A stretch of DNA of 64,000 bases from CAYFQB01 sp964345225 (GTDB lineage: Bacteria; Nitrospirota; Thermodesulfovibrionia; Thermodesulfovibrionales; UBA6898). Below are positions 1 through 9,368 of this stretch, piece after piece (within the stretch, counting starts at the first letter, position 1; every line of letters starts with the position of its first letter). The translations under genes were made by a program, and so were the position numbers. The stretch is from NCBI GenBank assembly GCA_964345225.1, contig CAYFQB010000039.1:18371-82370 (forward strand), read 5' to 3'. The notes beneath the pieces were generated by a model. The model did not search any database. It was not told the origin of the DNA and saw nothing but the letters and a program-made list of their open reading frames with translations.

Positions 1-1
1 A

Positions 2-1765
2 TGCGTTGAGACTATATACGTAATCACCGAACACGTCTCCGTGGAGGTGACAGCCAAGATTTACCAGATATGCAGGGAAGCACACATCGATATAATTGGA
101 TGTAATACCCTCGGCATGATTAATGTCCATGACAGTGTACGTGTGGGCGCAGTAGGTGGTGATTCACCTGAGGAGACCTTCAAACCAGGGTCTGTCACTA
201 TTATCTCAAATTCGGGGAATATGGTAAATACTATCGCAAGTTATCTTCAGTCAGCCGGAATGGGAGTTGCTTACGGGATTTCTACCGGTAAAGATACTCT
301 TATTCTTACGCCGCTTAAAGACCTTCTTGCCCTGGCAGAAAAAGATCCTGCTACTAAAATTATTGTTCTTTATATTGAGCCAGGCGGTGTATATGAACAT
401 GAAGCCATTGACATGATGAAAATGACAGACTTTTCCAAACCGGTTGTTGTCTATGTAGCCGGGAAAATTGCCGAGAAATATAGCATTTCACTTGGACACG
501 CTGGCGCGGTTGTAGAAGGCAACCGGACTTCTGCTTCAGCCAAGATGGAAGCATTTGATGGATATTTCGGCACAAAAGCATTTAATCCTGACAAACGCTA
601 CAGAAAAACCCCTGAATTAAAGGAAAGCCTGCGCAAGGGGATACGTGTTCGCGCCCTCCATGATATGGTAAAGGCTGTCAGACTGATTGCCGATACATTG
701 GAGATTAAACGTGATATTGGGAGCGCAAAACCGCTGCATCTGAACCCGTGGTTTGTTAACCTCGGGGAACTCGGCAAACATCTTCCTGCAGAACTGTCTC
801 TTGCACAGGGGACTATCCCCGAACCTTATGCGCACCAGTTCAAAGAACATATGCAGACTAAACTCGGCACAGTCATGAGCCGTCAGTCGATGCGTAATGC
901 CTCTCATGCCAGCTCAAACGATGGTGTTACTCCACGTGTTTACGGCTATTCACTTAATGACATAATGAAAACCAGATCGTTCGCGGCATCCGTTGTCCTT
1001 TACTGGACTGGCGAAATGCCTGTTGATGAATTCGAAGAACGGCTTGCGGAGATGACACTGATTGCCGCACTGACTAACGGGCCGGGCACTATTTCCGCAC
1101 AGGGTGCTAAAATTTCCGCCTCGGCAGGGAATTCCCCCAATACCGCCATGATCGGAACCCTGGCAGCGGTTGGCACTGTTCACGGGGGAAATGGCGCTTT
1201 GGCAGTAAAATTTCTGCTTGATATTTTCGGTGGGTTTGATATTGAAAATCCCTATGACTCAAAAGTTGATGTAAAGGATATCGCGGTAAAAGTTGCCGAC
1301 GAATTCAAGAAGAAAAAGCTTGCAGCTAAAGAGGCTTCAATAGAATATGAAAAGATCCCGTGCATCGGACACCCGGTGTTCCGGAATGATCCGGTTAATT
1401 TTGACCCGCGTGAACAGATAATCTACAATTTTATCAAAGAACAGGGCCGTACCAATATCTTTCTGGAATTCTACCATTACCTTGTTAATGCCCTTAAAGA
1501 CAATGGTGCCATGACCAAGGTCTTTGCTGTGAACGTGGATGCCGCACTGGCCTGTGTCTGGCTGAGTATCTGTTGGCGTCATCTTCGTGAAAAGCGCATG
1601 ACGATCAAGCGTGCAATGGACATACCTTTTATCGCCTTTGCACTCGGAAGGGCTGCTGGCGGTGCCGGTGAATATCTGGATCATCAGGATTTCGGGACAG
1701 ATATGGATATGCGCGTAGCTACCAGTGAATGCAGGGTACTCATAAGGCCGAGAAAGCTTGAGTAA
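2..1765 (+). CDS. aclA: ATP-citrate lyase, large (C-terminal-type) subunit, 5'-truncated by window edge
   Basis: The reading frame is open from base 2, so the true start lies outside the window; 587 codons are visible. The first half resembles the succinyl-CoA-synthetase-alpha-like CoA-ligase part, with the phospho-histidine motif GHAGA (His about codon 166). The second half is a citrate-synthase-like domain. Its likely catalytic positions are His in HGGNGA (about 394), His in GHPVFRND followed by DPRE (about 457), and Asp in NVDAAL (about 513). This architecture is that of the larger subunit of bacterial heteromeric ATP-citrate lyase, which splits citrate to acetyl-CoA and oxaloacetate in the reductive TCA cycle. 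The C-terminal domain looks divergent from the animal enzyme. The smaller, citrate- and ATP-grasp-containing subunit is expected just upstream, out of view. A citrate synthase or a CoA-ligase/lyase variant is the main alternative. Confidence 0.85.
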   Translation, partial: CVETIYVITEHVSVEVTAKIYQICREAHIDIIGCNTLGMINVHDSVRVGAVGGDSPEETFKPGSVTIISNSGNMVNTIASYLQSAGMGVAYGISTGKDTLILTPLKDLLALAEKDPATKIIVLYIEPGGVYEHEAIDMMKMTDFSKPVVVYVAGKIAEKYSISLGHAGAVVEGNRTSASAKMEAFDGYFGTKAFNPDKRYRKTPELKESLRKGIRVRALHDMVKAVRLIADTLEIKRDIGSAKPLHLNPWFVNLGELGKHLPAELSLAQGTIPEPYAHQFKEHMQTKLGTVMSRQSMRNASHASSNDGVTPRVYGYSLNDIMKTRSFAASVVLYWTGEMPVDEFEERLAEMTLIAALTNGPGTISAQGAKISASAGNSPNTAMIGTLAAVGTVHGGNGALAVKFLLDIFGGFDIENPYDSKVDVKDIAVKVADEFKKKKLAAKEASIEYEKIPCIGHPVFRNDPVNFDPREQIIYNFIKEQGRTNIFLEFYHYLVNALKDNGAMTKVFAVNVDAALACVWLSICWRHLREKRMTIKRAMDIPFIAFALGRAAGGAGEYLDHQDFGTDMDMRVATSECRVLIRPRKLE

Positions 1766-1766
1766 A

Positions 1767-1800
1767 ACCCGTTAGAAAGGACTGAGCTTTCTAATGGGGT
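1767..1800. repeat. Palindromic dispersed repeat, copy 1
   Basis: Inverted repeat directly after the aclA stop: left arm ACCCGTTAGAAAG, loop GACTGAG, right arm CTTTCTAATGGGGT. It could act as a transcription-ending hairpin, but no T-run follows. Near-identical elements occur at 47541-47575 and, more degenerate, at 60617-60668, so it is a repeat family rather than a one-off terminator. Confidence 0.7.
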
Positions 1801-1833
1801 AAAAGTAGTTATAATTTGGTTTAAAAAATATTC

Positions 1834-1839
1834 TATAAT
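1834..1839 (+). promoter_or_regulatory. Possible -10 box for a leaderless transcript
   Basis: A perfect TATAAT ends 5 bases before the ATG at 1845. No Shine-Dalgarno precedes that ATG. If this is the -10 box, transcription would start at or next to the ATG, giving a leaderless mRNA. No convincing -35 box is visible, so the call is weak. Confidence 0.3.
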
Positions 1840-1844
1840 TGAAA

Positions 1845-3566
1845 ATGCAACAAATATCTTTTAAAAAATCACTTGTTAATGTATTAGATGTTGTATATTT
1901 TCACATCAAGACTATTGACGGGGGAGATCTTTATTTGTCAAGGTTTGCCGAACCTTACCAGGAACATCTAAAGATAAAGAACTGGTATGAAAGAGACTGG
2001 TTTACAGAAAATCGGATAAGACTTAAAGGGACTGGCTCTGTTTACAAGGTTCCGACTAAAGAGATAAACGGGAAAAGCCTTGATCTGGTAGTTAAGAATT
2101 GCCGAGTAGGCGAAGATGTCCCTTTTGACACTCATACGTTAGAAGAGTTTTGTGACGCTGAGTTTAACAGCCCGTGGGAAGAGTTTTCTTTAGTTATGGA
2201 AATGCAGGAAAGCAAATATGGTCCAAAGGAAATGAGGGTAAATACTCAACGACCTTTAGCGATATATGTTCCACCGGAAAAGATGCAGCCATGGCAAAGC
2301 GGGAGGTCACGGTCAAAAATCAATCGAATAAGGGCAAAACATCCGGGTATTGATCTGGATATCCTTAAACAGTACAAAATGATTTACGGTTGGATAAGAG
2401 GGAAAAACCTTCTGGAAGTTTTTGAAAAAATAGATATTGATGATGATGAACTCGTGCATCACCTTAAAATGATTAATTATAGAGTTATCTCTGACCTTGA
2501 CAGGAAAGGATATTTGATGGCTGATATGAAACCGGAGCATATTATTATCAGTGAGACTGATATCTTGCGGATTAATGAAATAGGCCGGTTACAAAATGAT
2601 TTTAATGCTTATAAGAGGCAGGTGGATTTCTTGTATGAATTGATTAAAAGTGGATTATATTCCGTGGTTGATTATGAACTTCTTTCGAGGACCAAAGAAC
2701 ATGAGGATGAAGTTAAGAATTACAGGCGGCATTCCTATCTGGATGACCAGAGAGACCGTTTTAAGCCAACTCCATTGCCCAACCATCTGAAAAGCATGGA
2801 TATCTTCAGCGTGCCATATATTTATGGCCGTGCAGAAAGTACCGGCGGCCGTTTGTGGGTAGTAGGAAGAAATGCCAGCCTGTTCGATTATTTCCTGCCG
2901 GAAAGGTGGAGGAAAACACCATCCCTGAAATTATCGGAAAGGAGTGATGTTTTTTATACAATCACAAAAGACAATATTCACCTTGTATGGAAGCCCTCCC
3001 GTGTAGGCGAGATGCCTGATCAGGACGACAAAGAGAAATACGATCCTAAAGTCCAGAAATTTGGGATAAATAGTCCGTTTGAAAAATTTGCAATTGCTAA
3101 CACTTTAAACCAGATAGGAATATCTACGGTCTATGTAAGAGCCATATATATGACCGGCAGTTTCAAGATAGAGGCTTCATCCGATTTCAGGAGATACGAA
3201 TCACATAAGAACATTCTGGATCCGGAGGGCAATCCTATTCTACAGGAAAATCGCAACTACATAACCATTCGCGGATATTATAATGGCCCCGATCATTGGG
3301 TTGCCGAGCAGAGAGGCTCGCTTTATATTCCAGTTGATCTTGAAAAGGCAGTCTATAAAGGGATTATAAATGAATCCGAATGCTCGGTTCTTGTAGAGTG
3401 GGTAAAGGAGAAGTTAAAGAATGCCGGTTATGATGGATCATTATTAAAGGCCAATGACCTTCTATTGGTAATTGATGATAATGAGGAGATAATGAAAAAT
3501 AATTCTGGTAAACCGGAAGTTATAATATGTAATTTCGAACTTATATGGAAGATTTCCGATGCTTGA
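1845..3566 (+). CDS. Unknown protein with a degenerate protein-kinase-like fold
   Basis: Not a family I can name. About 573 residues with no signal peptide or membrane segment. Kinase-like landmarks appear in the right order: a glycine-rich stretch LKGTGSVYKV (about residues 60-69), a VVKN lysine (about 84), a catalytic-loop-like MADMKPEHIII (Asp about 227, Lys about 229), and EIG (about 245) where DFG would be. The second half (about 270-575) has no recognised motif. The start could also be TTG at 1839, two codons earlier; ATG is preferred, although neither has a Shine-Dalgarno. The gene follows aclA after a hairpin repeat and is followed by about 130 bp of AT-rich spacer. The metal-binding DFG aspartate is replaced, so it may be a pseudokinase or an aminoglycoside-phosphotransferase-like relative. 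Function is not assigned. Confidence 0.7.
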   Translation: MQQISFKKSLVNVLDVVYFHIKTIDGGDLYLSRFAEPYQEHLKIKNWYERDWFTENRIRLKGTGSVYKVPTKEINGKSLDLVVKNCRVGEDVPFDTHTLEEFCDAEFNSPWEEFSLVMEMQESKYGPKEMRVNTQRPLAIYVPPEKMQPWQSGRSRSKINRIRAKHPGIDLDILKQYKMIYGWIRGKNLLEVFEKIDIDDDELVHHLKMINYRVISDLDRKGYLMADMKPEHIIISETDILRINEIGRLQNDFNAYKRQVDFLYELIKSGLYSVVDYELLSRTKEHEDEVKNYRRHSYLDDQRDRFKPTPLPNHLKSMDIFSVPYIYGRAESTGGRLWVVGRNASLFDYFLPERWRKTPSLKLSERSDVFYTITKDNIHLVWKPSRVGEMPDQDDKEKYDPKVQKFGINSPFEKFAIANTLNQIGISTVYVRAIYMTGSFKIEASSDFRRYESHKNILDPEGNPILQENRNYITIRGYYNGPDHWVAEQRGSLYIPVDLEKAVYKGIINESECSVLVEWVKEKLKNAGYDGSLLKANDLLLVIDDNEEIMKNNSGKPEVIICNFELIWKISDA

Positions 3567-3693
3567 AGATTTTTTAATGATGTTAATTAGCATTGTCCAG
3601 AAGTTATTAAGGCTTGACAAGCCAAACAGTGAATAATTATATTTCTTGATTACATATGAACATTTTTTACAAATTAATTAAGGTTAAATAGTT

Positions 3694-4353
3694 TTGGAAT
3701 CCGCTTCTATTGTAAGACAGATTATTATTGCTGCACTGCCTATTTTATTAGCGATAACCTTCCATGAGGCTTCCCATGGATTTGTTGCTTTCAGGCTCGG
3801 AGACCCAACTGCAAAGATGTTGGGAAGACTTACTCTGAATCCATTTGCACATATTGACTTATTAGGTACAATAATAATACCTTTTTTTCTATTTATGTTC
3901 ACTGGTTTTATAATAGGGTACGCAAAGCCCGTGCCTATTAATCCCAGTAATTTCAAAGATCCAAAAAGAGATATGGCCATTTCCGCGGCTGCCGGCCCTT
4001 TAACAAATATTCTATTAGCTCTGGTAAGCATCTTAATAATATGGTTGGTTATTTTTCCTTTATCTAATGTGATGCCTGCAATTGCAATAAAAACTGTTCT
4101 TGTACCTCTGCATCAGATGTTCCGGATTAGTGCTATCATTAATGTAATTCTCGCTATATTCAATATGATGCCGATACCACCACTTGACGGAGGAAGGGTA
4201 GCCGTAGGACTTCTTCCTTACAAACAAGCAGCTTCACTTAGCAAGCTTGAACCGTATGGGTTTATGATTATAATTATCCTTTTTTTCATACTTAAAATAG
4301 GTCATTTCATTTTCAGCCCTGTAATTAGCTGTATTTACAGATTAACAGGATGA
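3694..4353 (+). CDS. Site-2-protease-family (M50) membrane metalloprotease
   Basis: A 219-residue polytopic membrane protein. HEASH (His24, Glu25, His28) is the HExxH zinc motif inside the first hydrophobic segment. NMMPIPPLDGGR near residue 160 is the second conserved NxxPxPxLDG motif that supplies the aspartate zinc ligand. It lacks a PDZ domain, so it belongs with the short rhomboid-like 'Rip/YwhC' group rather than RseP. Substrates are unknown. The start is TTG with AAGG about 10 bases upstream; the only other reason for choosing it is that the N-terminal helix then has normal length. trpS follows 32 bases downstream on the same strand, an arrangement often seen for this M50 subgroup. Confidence 0.88.
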   Translation: MESASIVRQIIIAALPILLAITFHEASHGFVAFRLGDPTAKMLGRLTLNPFAHIDLLGTIIIPFFLFMFTGFIIGYAKPVPINPSNFKDPKRDMAISAAAGPLTNILLALVSILIIWLVIFPLSNVMPAIAIKTVLVPLHQMFRISAIINVILAIFNMMPIPPLDGGRVAVGLLPYKQAASLSKLEPYGFMIIIILFFILKIGHFIFSPVISCIYRLTG

Positions 4354-4385
4354 AGCTAAAAATAATTTAAGGAGTTTACGATATT

Positions 4386-5366
4386 ATGGACAGAGTTTTA
4401 AGCGGAATGCAGGCAAGCGGCAGACTTCATATCGGTAATCTTGTTGGAGCGCTTCAGAACTGGGTAAAACTGCAGGACAAATACGACTGTTTTTATTTTG
4501 TTGCGGACTGGCATGCACTCACAACAGCATATGCCGATCCCTCAGAGATACATGAGTCTGTAAATGATTTGCTGATAAATTTTATCGCTTCAGGGCTTGA
4601 CCCTGATAAATGCACAATATTCATCCAGTCAAGGATCCTTGAACATGCAGAACTCCATCTTTTACTTTCTATGATTACGCCTCTTGGATGGCTTGAGAGG
4701 GTGCCCACATACAAGGAAAAACAGCAGGAGTTAAATGACAGGGACCTTTCAACATACGGCTTTCTTGGTTATCCCCTGCTTCAGACAGCAGATATAATAA
4801 TTTACAGGGCTAAATATGTACCTGTTGGAGTTGACCAGGTGCCTCATCTGGAGATATCAAGAGAGATCGCAAGAAGGTTCAATTACATTTATAAAGAAAT
4901 TTTTCCGGAACCTGAAGCTCTTTTGACTGAATTTCCCAAAGTAACAGGGGTTGATGGAAGGAAAATGTCAAAAAGCTATAACAATGCTATATACCTTTCT
5001 GATACCCCTGAGGTAGTTGAGAAGAAGATTAAGACAATGACCACCGACCCGGCGAGGATTAAAAGGACAGACAAAGGGAATCCCGAGCTTTCTCCTGTAT
5101 TTCAGCTTCATAAAGTATTTTCGTCAAAAGAAGAGCAGGATGAGGTAGCCAAGGGATGCCTTACGGCAAGGATCGGATGTATTGACTGTAAAAAAGTCCT
5201 CATAAAGAATGTTTTTAAGGTTATGGAACCTATCTGGGACAAGAGAAAAAAGCTTATAAAGAATCCCGAAGAAGTCAATGAGATAGTCAGAAAGGGAACC
5301 GAGAAAGCAAGGAAAGTTGCGCAAGAGACTATAAAGCTTGTCAGGGATGCGATGGGGCTTTATTAA
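4386..5366 (+). CDS. trpS: Tryptophanyl-tRNA synthetase
   Basis: A class I aminoacyl-tRNA synthetase of 326 residues, a usual length for bacterial TrpRS. It charges tRNA-Trp in the cytoplasm. The signature HIGN (HIGH equivalent) is at about residue 16 within SGMQASGRLHIGNLVGAL, and KMSKS is in VDGRKMSKSYNN at about 196. The ATG has AAGGAG 12 bases upstream. It lies downstream of the M50 protease gene and probably shares its transcript. The downstream gene converges, with 87 bases between them and no obvious terminator hairpin. Confidence 0.97.
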   Translation: MDRVLSGMQASGRLHIGNLVGALQNWVKLQDKYDCFYFVADWHALTTAYADPSEIHESVNDLLINFIASGLDPDKCTIFIQSRILEHAELHLLLSMITPLGWLERVPTYKEKQQELNDRDLSTYGFLGYPLLQTADIIIYRAKYVPVGVDQVPHLEISREIARRFNYIYKEIFPEPEALLTEFPKVTGVDGRKMSKSYNNAIYLSDTPEVVEKKIKTMTTDPARIKRTDKGNPELSPVFQLHKVFSSKEEQDEVAKGCLTARIGCIDCKKVLIKNVFKVMEPIWDKRKKLIKNPEEVNEIVRKGTEKARKVAQETIKLVRDAMGLY

Positions 5367-5453
5367 TTGTAGTAAGCAATTTGTTCTAAGGATTCATCCA
5401 TATTTCTGCAGGATTTTCATTAATTGCTATTAATATTCTCCGAGCAGGCATAA

Positions 5454-7337
5454 TTATTCATCGTAATATTTCATTATATCTTCCTGTGTAAATGATTCAT
5501 TATCGATTGGGTCCGAGATATGGTGCATTTGCCGGTTTTCAATAGTGTCTTGTATGAAGAAAAACGCATCGACCACTTCAGGGTCAAGTTGATTGCCGGA
5601 AAGACTTTTGATATGCTCCATAACTTTTTCTTTGGACAATGCAGGGCGGTATGGCCGGTCAAAACTCAAGGCATCCCATATGTCAACCAGGGCAAAAATT
5701 CTTGCTGCAAGCGGAATCTCTTTACCTTTAAGCCCTCGCGGGTATCCCGTACCATCCCATTTTTCGTGGTGACAGTACGGTATATCCATTGCAGGATTAA
5801 GGAAACTGATAGGTGAGAGCATTTCATAGGCTATGAGAGGATGCATTTTGTTAATTAACCATTCTTGATCTGTCAATGGTCCCGGCTTAAGTAGTATGTT
5901 GTCAGGGACTGCGAGTTTGCCAATGTCGTGCAGGAAGGCACCACGGCGTACATGTATCAGTTCTTCATCGCTCATTCCCATTAACCTTGCAATTTTAATC
6001 GTCATTTCCGTTACCCTTGTTGAATGTCCTTTTGTCTCATGATCCCGATAGTCAAGGGCCCTTGCAAGGCCCTCAATGGTCATATCATAAGCCTTTAGTA
6101 ACTCTTCTTTCGAGAGTTCAAGATTTTCAAACATGGTTACGTTATCCAATGCAATAGCTGCCTTGTTGGCAAGGTTATCAAGGAAATCGAGCCATTCGTC
6201 ATCAGGATTTAACACAGAACGGTGAAAGATTTCTAAAACGCCATTCACATACCCTTTTGCAATAAGCGGGATGACAATGTATGATTTAAAACTGTCTTCT
6301 TTAACCAGATAAGAATCAGAGAACCTGTAATAAAAAGTTGAGATGCATTTCTCCTTAGCAGCAGAGATATCGGGTATAACAATTTTTTTGCGGAGCAGCG
6401 CAGCATGCCCTGCGCAACTCTGGCCAAAGTCCAGCTTGACCTGTTTTATTCTTTCTGACTTAAAACCCTTGTGTGCTGCATATTCGAGAGTCTTATCTTC
6501 CTGTTTGAAAAGAAGGACATCAGCTGCATCTATGTTGAGCTTGGCAATTACTTCTGTCAGCAGTACATCAAGGATGTTCTGAAGGTCGTGGCTTGATGTA
6601 ATAGTCATATCAATAGAGTGATGGGCTTTTTGTCGCTCGATATGGCTTTTGATTCTTTCCTCGGCCTTCTCACGCCCGGCAACCTCGTCTGTTAGCTGGG
6701 AAAATATTCCTGACAGTTCAGCAGAACGTCTCCTGACCAGTGTTTTAAGATGATTCTCTTGTTTTTCCAGGTCATATTTAAGGGCTAGTTCATTAATAAG
6801 TCTTTTTGTATTCAAATATCTTAGAACTAATACGCTTAGGAATGCAGTAACAATAAATGCATTTGATGTAAAGAACATACTGAAGTCAGTTATTTTTTTT
6901 GTGAGCAGCATAGGAAATAGAAATATCCCGTATAAGAGCATTGCTGAAAAGAAATTAAACAAGAACCTTGCAGGGATAAACCCTAAAACAAGTATGCCGA
7001 GCAGCATCATTCCAGCATAATAGGGAGATATATGGCCACCGTATATTAAAATCATTATTTCTATAGCAACAGCTGAGGCAAAGACAGCAATGTAAGCCAG
7101 TGTCTGGTAAAAGCAGATACTCCGTGATGAGGACTTCCTGGTTAAGAGAAAAATAATAAAGAGTAAAAATGAGACTGAAATGCGCAAGGAAATAAATGTA
7201 TTAAAATTTTCAGGCGTAAAAACATAATCCATTATGCCCAACAATAAAAAAAGTAAGGCACCCCATAAGGTTACCTTTGATAGCGAATGTACGAATAATT
7301 CATCGATGTTCTTTTCAATATAATGCTCCTTATGCAT
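5454..7337 (-). CDS. Membrane-anchored GAF/HD-GYP cyclic-di-GMP phosphodiesterase
   Basis: 627 residues. About six hydrophobic segments fill residues 25-195. A charged coiled-coil linker follows (about 200-260), then a GAF-type sensor domain (about 255-410) and an HD-GYP domain (about 430-590). The catalytic signatures are complete: HDIGK at about 470-474 and HHEKWDGTGYP at about 523-533. The domain should hydrolyse cyclic di-GMP to pGpG or GMP, with the membrane and GAF parts sensing an unknown signal. It stands alone between convergent trpS and divergent endonuclease V. A GGDEF cyclase at 50656 in this window provides the opposite activity. Confidence 0.92.
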   Translation of the reverse strand: MHKEHYIEKNIDELFVHSLSKVTLWGALLFLLLGIMDYVFTPENFNTFISLRISVSFLLFIIFLLTRKSSSRSICFYQTLAYIAVFASAVAIEIMILIYGGHISPYYAGMMLLGILVLGFIPARFLFNFFSAMLLYGIFLFPMLLTKKITDFSMFFTSNAFIVTAFLSVLVLRYLNTKRLINELALKYDLEKQENHLKTLVRRRSAELSGIFSQLTDEVAGREKAEERIKSHIERQKAHHSIDMTITSSHDLQNILDVLLTEVIAKLNIDAADVLLFKQEDKTLEYAAHKGFKSERIKQVKLDFGQSCAGHAALLRKKIVIPDISAAKEKCISTFYYRFSDSYLVKEDSFKSYIVIPLIAKGYVNGVLEIFHRSVLNPDDEWLDFLDNLANKAAIALDNVTMFENLELSKEELLKAYDMTIEGLARALDYRDHETKGHSTRVTEMTIKIARLMGMSDEELIHVRRGAFLHDIGKLAVPDNILLKPGPLTDQEWLINKMHPLIAYEMLSPISFLNPAMDIPYCHHEKWDGTGYPRGLKGKEIPLAARIFALVDIWDALSFDRPYRPALSKEKVMEHIKSLSGNQLDPEVVDAFFFIQDTIENRQMHHISDPIDNESFTQEDIMKYYDE

Positions 7338-7488
7338 TTATAGCTCTTTCGGACTGAAGCGAGTAATGCTTCGAAATTGATTAATTGTTTATATTTAGAT
7401 TATAACGGTATTAAACAAACTTCAATGAAAAATTCTATCACCGGGTTATCTTGATGACACTGCAAAATGAGTTGTATATAATTATATT

Positions 7489-8172
7489 ATGCCCAAAAAC
7501 CTCTGGCCTAATGACATTTCAAAGGCAAAGGCGATACAGATTGCCCTGAGAAATAGGGTAAAGATTATTCCGGTGAAGAGAGCACCTGAGTTTATTGCAG
7601 GCGTTGATGCCTCTTTTTTTGATGATAAAGTCATTGCAGTTGCTGCCATTTATAAATATCCGGGGTTAATACATATACAGGATGCCTTTTCTGTAAAAAA
7701 GACAGGATTCCCTTATATTCCCGGTTTACTCACATTCCGGGAAGGCCCTGCCATAATCAATGCCATTGAAAAGTTAAAGGTCAGGCCTGATGCAATAATT
7801 TTTGACGGCCAGGGTATAGCTCATCCAAAGGGCATCGGCATAGCGTCCCATATAGGAGTTATTTTGGATATCCCGACTATTGGTTGCGCCAAATCAAGGC
7901 TGATAGGAGATTTTCAAGAGCCTGATATTAAAAAGGGAAGCAGGTCTCACCTCTATTACCGGGGAAAGAAAGTTGGGGCAGTATTAAGAACAAGAAGAAA
8001 CGTCAATCCGGTTTTTGTCTCACCCGGACATTTGATAGATATAAGCTCATCTGTTGACATTGTAATGAATTGCATCTCAAAATACAGGATTCCCGAGCCA
8101 ATAAGAAGAGCTGATTCTCTCTCAAGAAAATATAAACAAAAAAATTTTATTTTTAAAAATACTTTGAGATGA
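7489..8172 (+). CDS. nfi: Endonuclease V (deoxyinosine 3' endonuclease)
   Basis: 227 residues. The family motifs are present: AGVDASF near the N-terminus carries the first metal-binding aspartate, LLTFREGPA follows, then FDGQGIAHPKGIGIASHIG, and GCAKSRL. The enzyme nicks DNA one base 3' of deoxyinosine and starts repair of deaminated adenine. The gene is divergent from the HD-GYP gene. Its last 20 bases overlap, tail to tail, with the hydrolase gene on the other strand. Start ATG; no clear Shine-Dalgarno. Confidence 0.93.
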   Translation: MPKNLWPNDISKAKAIQIALRNRVKIIPVKRAPEFIAGVDASFFDDKVIAVAAIYKYPGLIHIQDAFSVKKTGFPYIPGLLTFREGPAIINAIEKLKVRPDAIIFDGQGIAHPKGIGIASHIGVILDIPTIGCAKSRLIGDFQEPDIKKGSRSHLYYRGKKVGAVLRTRRNVNPVFVSPGHLIDISSSVDIVMNCISKYRIPEPIRRADSLSRKYKQKNFIFKNTLR

Positions 8173-8968
8173 ACCTGTTCAGTCCGTCGATATAAATTTC
8201 CCCTGAACTTATAAAGCCATCATTATGGCCGCCTGCTATCTGTAGAAACTCTTTTGGTGGAGCTGCCTTTTCGAAAAGGGCGGTCCCGTGCTCATAGGGT
8301 ATTAGTTCATCATGGGGACTGTGTATAAATAGTTTTGGAATCTCAATTTTGCTTACTTTATTTATACTCGAATAATTATAACGGGAGAGCAGTTTTACGG
8401 GTAGAAACGGGTAAAACTTGCTGCCAAGTTCTGGTACAGATGTAAAACCTGATTCAACAATTATAGCCCCTGCCTTTTTACTTTTTGCAGTTTCCAACGC
8501 TACCGCACTTCCAAGAGAACGGCCAAATAGAATTATTTTCTCTGGCTGGACGCGCCTTTCATTTACAAGATAATTCCAGGAAGATTCTGCATCGATATAT
8601 GTACCATTTTCTGTTGGAAAGCTTTCGCTCTTCCCAAAGCCCCTGTAATCAAATATAAACACCGAGAGGTTTAAATCATGAAATATGCGGATGGAATCCA
8701 GACGATGGGAGATATTACCAGCATTGCCGTGGCAGAAAAGTACAACAGCCCTTGCATTCTCAGCCGGGATATACCATGCTGAGATATTTACATTATCTTT
8801 TGTTCTAAAGATTATTTCCTCGAAATCCAAGCCTACATCACCTGGGGTATTAATGATTTCTCTGATAGGGAAATAGACCATTCTGCCCTGTATTAAATAG
8901 ACAAGGATGACTAGAAGTAAATAACCCAGAAGAAGAGCAATAATAACTGTATAAAACATTCTTTTCAT
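8153..8968 (-). CDS. Membrane-anchored alpha/beta hydrolase (ABHD13/BEM46-like)
   Basis: 271 residues with an N-terminal signal anchor (residues about 5-28). The hydrolase fold then shows an oxyanion HGN motif, the nucleophile elbow GRSLGSAVA (Ser about 164), an acid residue in SPHDELIPY, and the catalytic His in GGHNDG near the C-terminus. The triad looks complete. The group includes serine hydrolases of unknown substrate anchored at the inner membrane. It overlaps the nfi 3' end by 20 bases on the opposite strand and lies 25 bases downstream of the cyclophilin-like gene, so those two are probably co-transcribed. Confidence 0.85.
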   Translation of the reverse strand: MKRMFYTVIIALLLGYLLLVILVYLIQGRMVYFPIREIINTPGDVGLDFEEIIFRTKDNVNISAWYIPAENARAVVLFCHGNAGNISHRLDSIRIFHDLNLSVFIFDYRGFGKSESFPTENGTYIDAESSWNYLVNERRVQPEKIILFGRSLGSAVALETAKSKKAGAIIVESGFTSVPELGSKFYPFLPVKLLSRYNYSSINKVSKIEIPKLFIHSPHDELIPYEHGTALFEKAAPPKEFLQIAGGHNDGFISSGEIYIDGLNRFISKYF

Positions 8969-8993
8969 CCCTTAAGCTTCAAGTCGCTAGTAT

Positions 8994-9368
8994 TTAAGCT
9001 TTCTCAATTTTTATTTTATCAGTCCCTTTTGCCTTCTTGAGTATAGCTGCATTACCAATAATTTTACCTACAAGATTAACTTCGCTGGCAGGTACCGGGT
9101 CATCTCCCCTGCTCATAGGTGTGGGGCCGAAAAATATTGCAAGTGCTCTTCCTGGTGGCCAGTATCCAATGTCACCTATTTTTACCTTTGTTGTTGCTGT
9201 GTCATCAAGCTGCATTTGAATAGGAATTTCAAAATAAAACTCGTCACCCCATTCATTAGGTATTGCCTCAATCGGAAGTGCATCTGATATAGCCTTTGCA
9301 CATTTTGTATCAGAAAGTTCCGCATCTAATACAATATCTTTTAGGATTATTTTTATACTATTTGGCAT
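8994..9368 (-). CDS. Cyclophilin-like fold protein (TM1367-type)
   Basis: 124 residues, probably cytoplasmic. Motifs ELSDTKCAKAISDALPI, WGDEFYFEIP, DIGYWPPGRALAIFFGPTP and NLVGKIIG match the small cyclophilin-like family found in many anaerobes and archaea. Members share the cyclophilin barrel, but prolyl-isomerase activity is unproven. The gene has its own start ATG preceded by a GGGGG-rich Shine-Dalgarno and heads a short leftward unit with the hydrolase gene. Confidence 0.82.
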   Translation of the reverse strand: MPNSIKIILKDIVLDAELSDTKCAKAISDALPIEAIPNEWGDEFYFEIPIQMQLDDTATTKVKIGDIGYWPPGRALAIFFGPTPMSRGDDPVPASEVNLVGKIIGNAAILKKAKGTDKIKIEKA

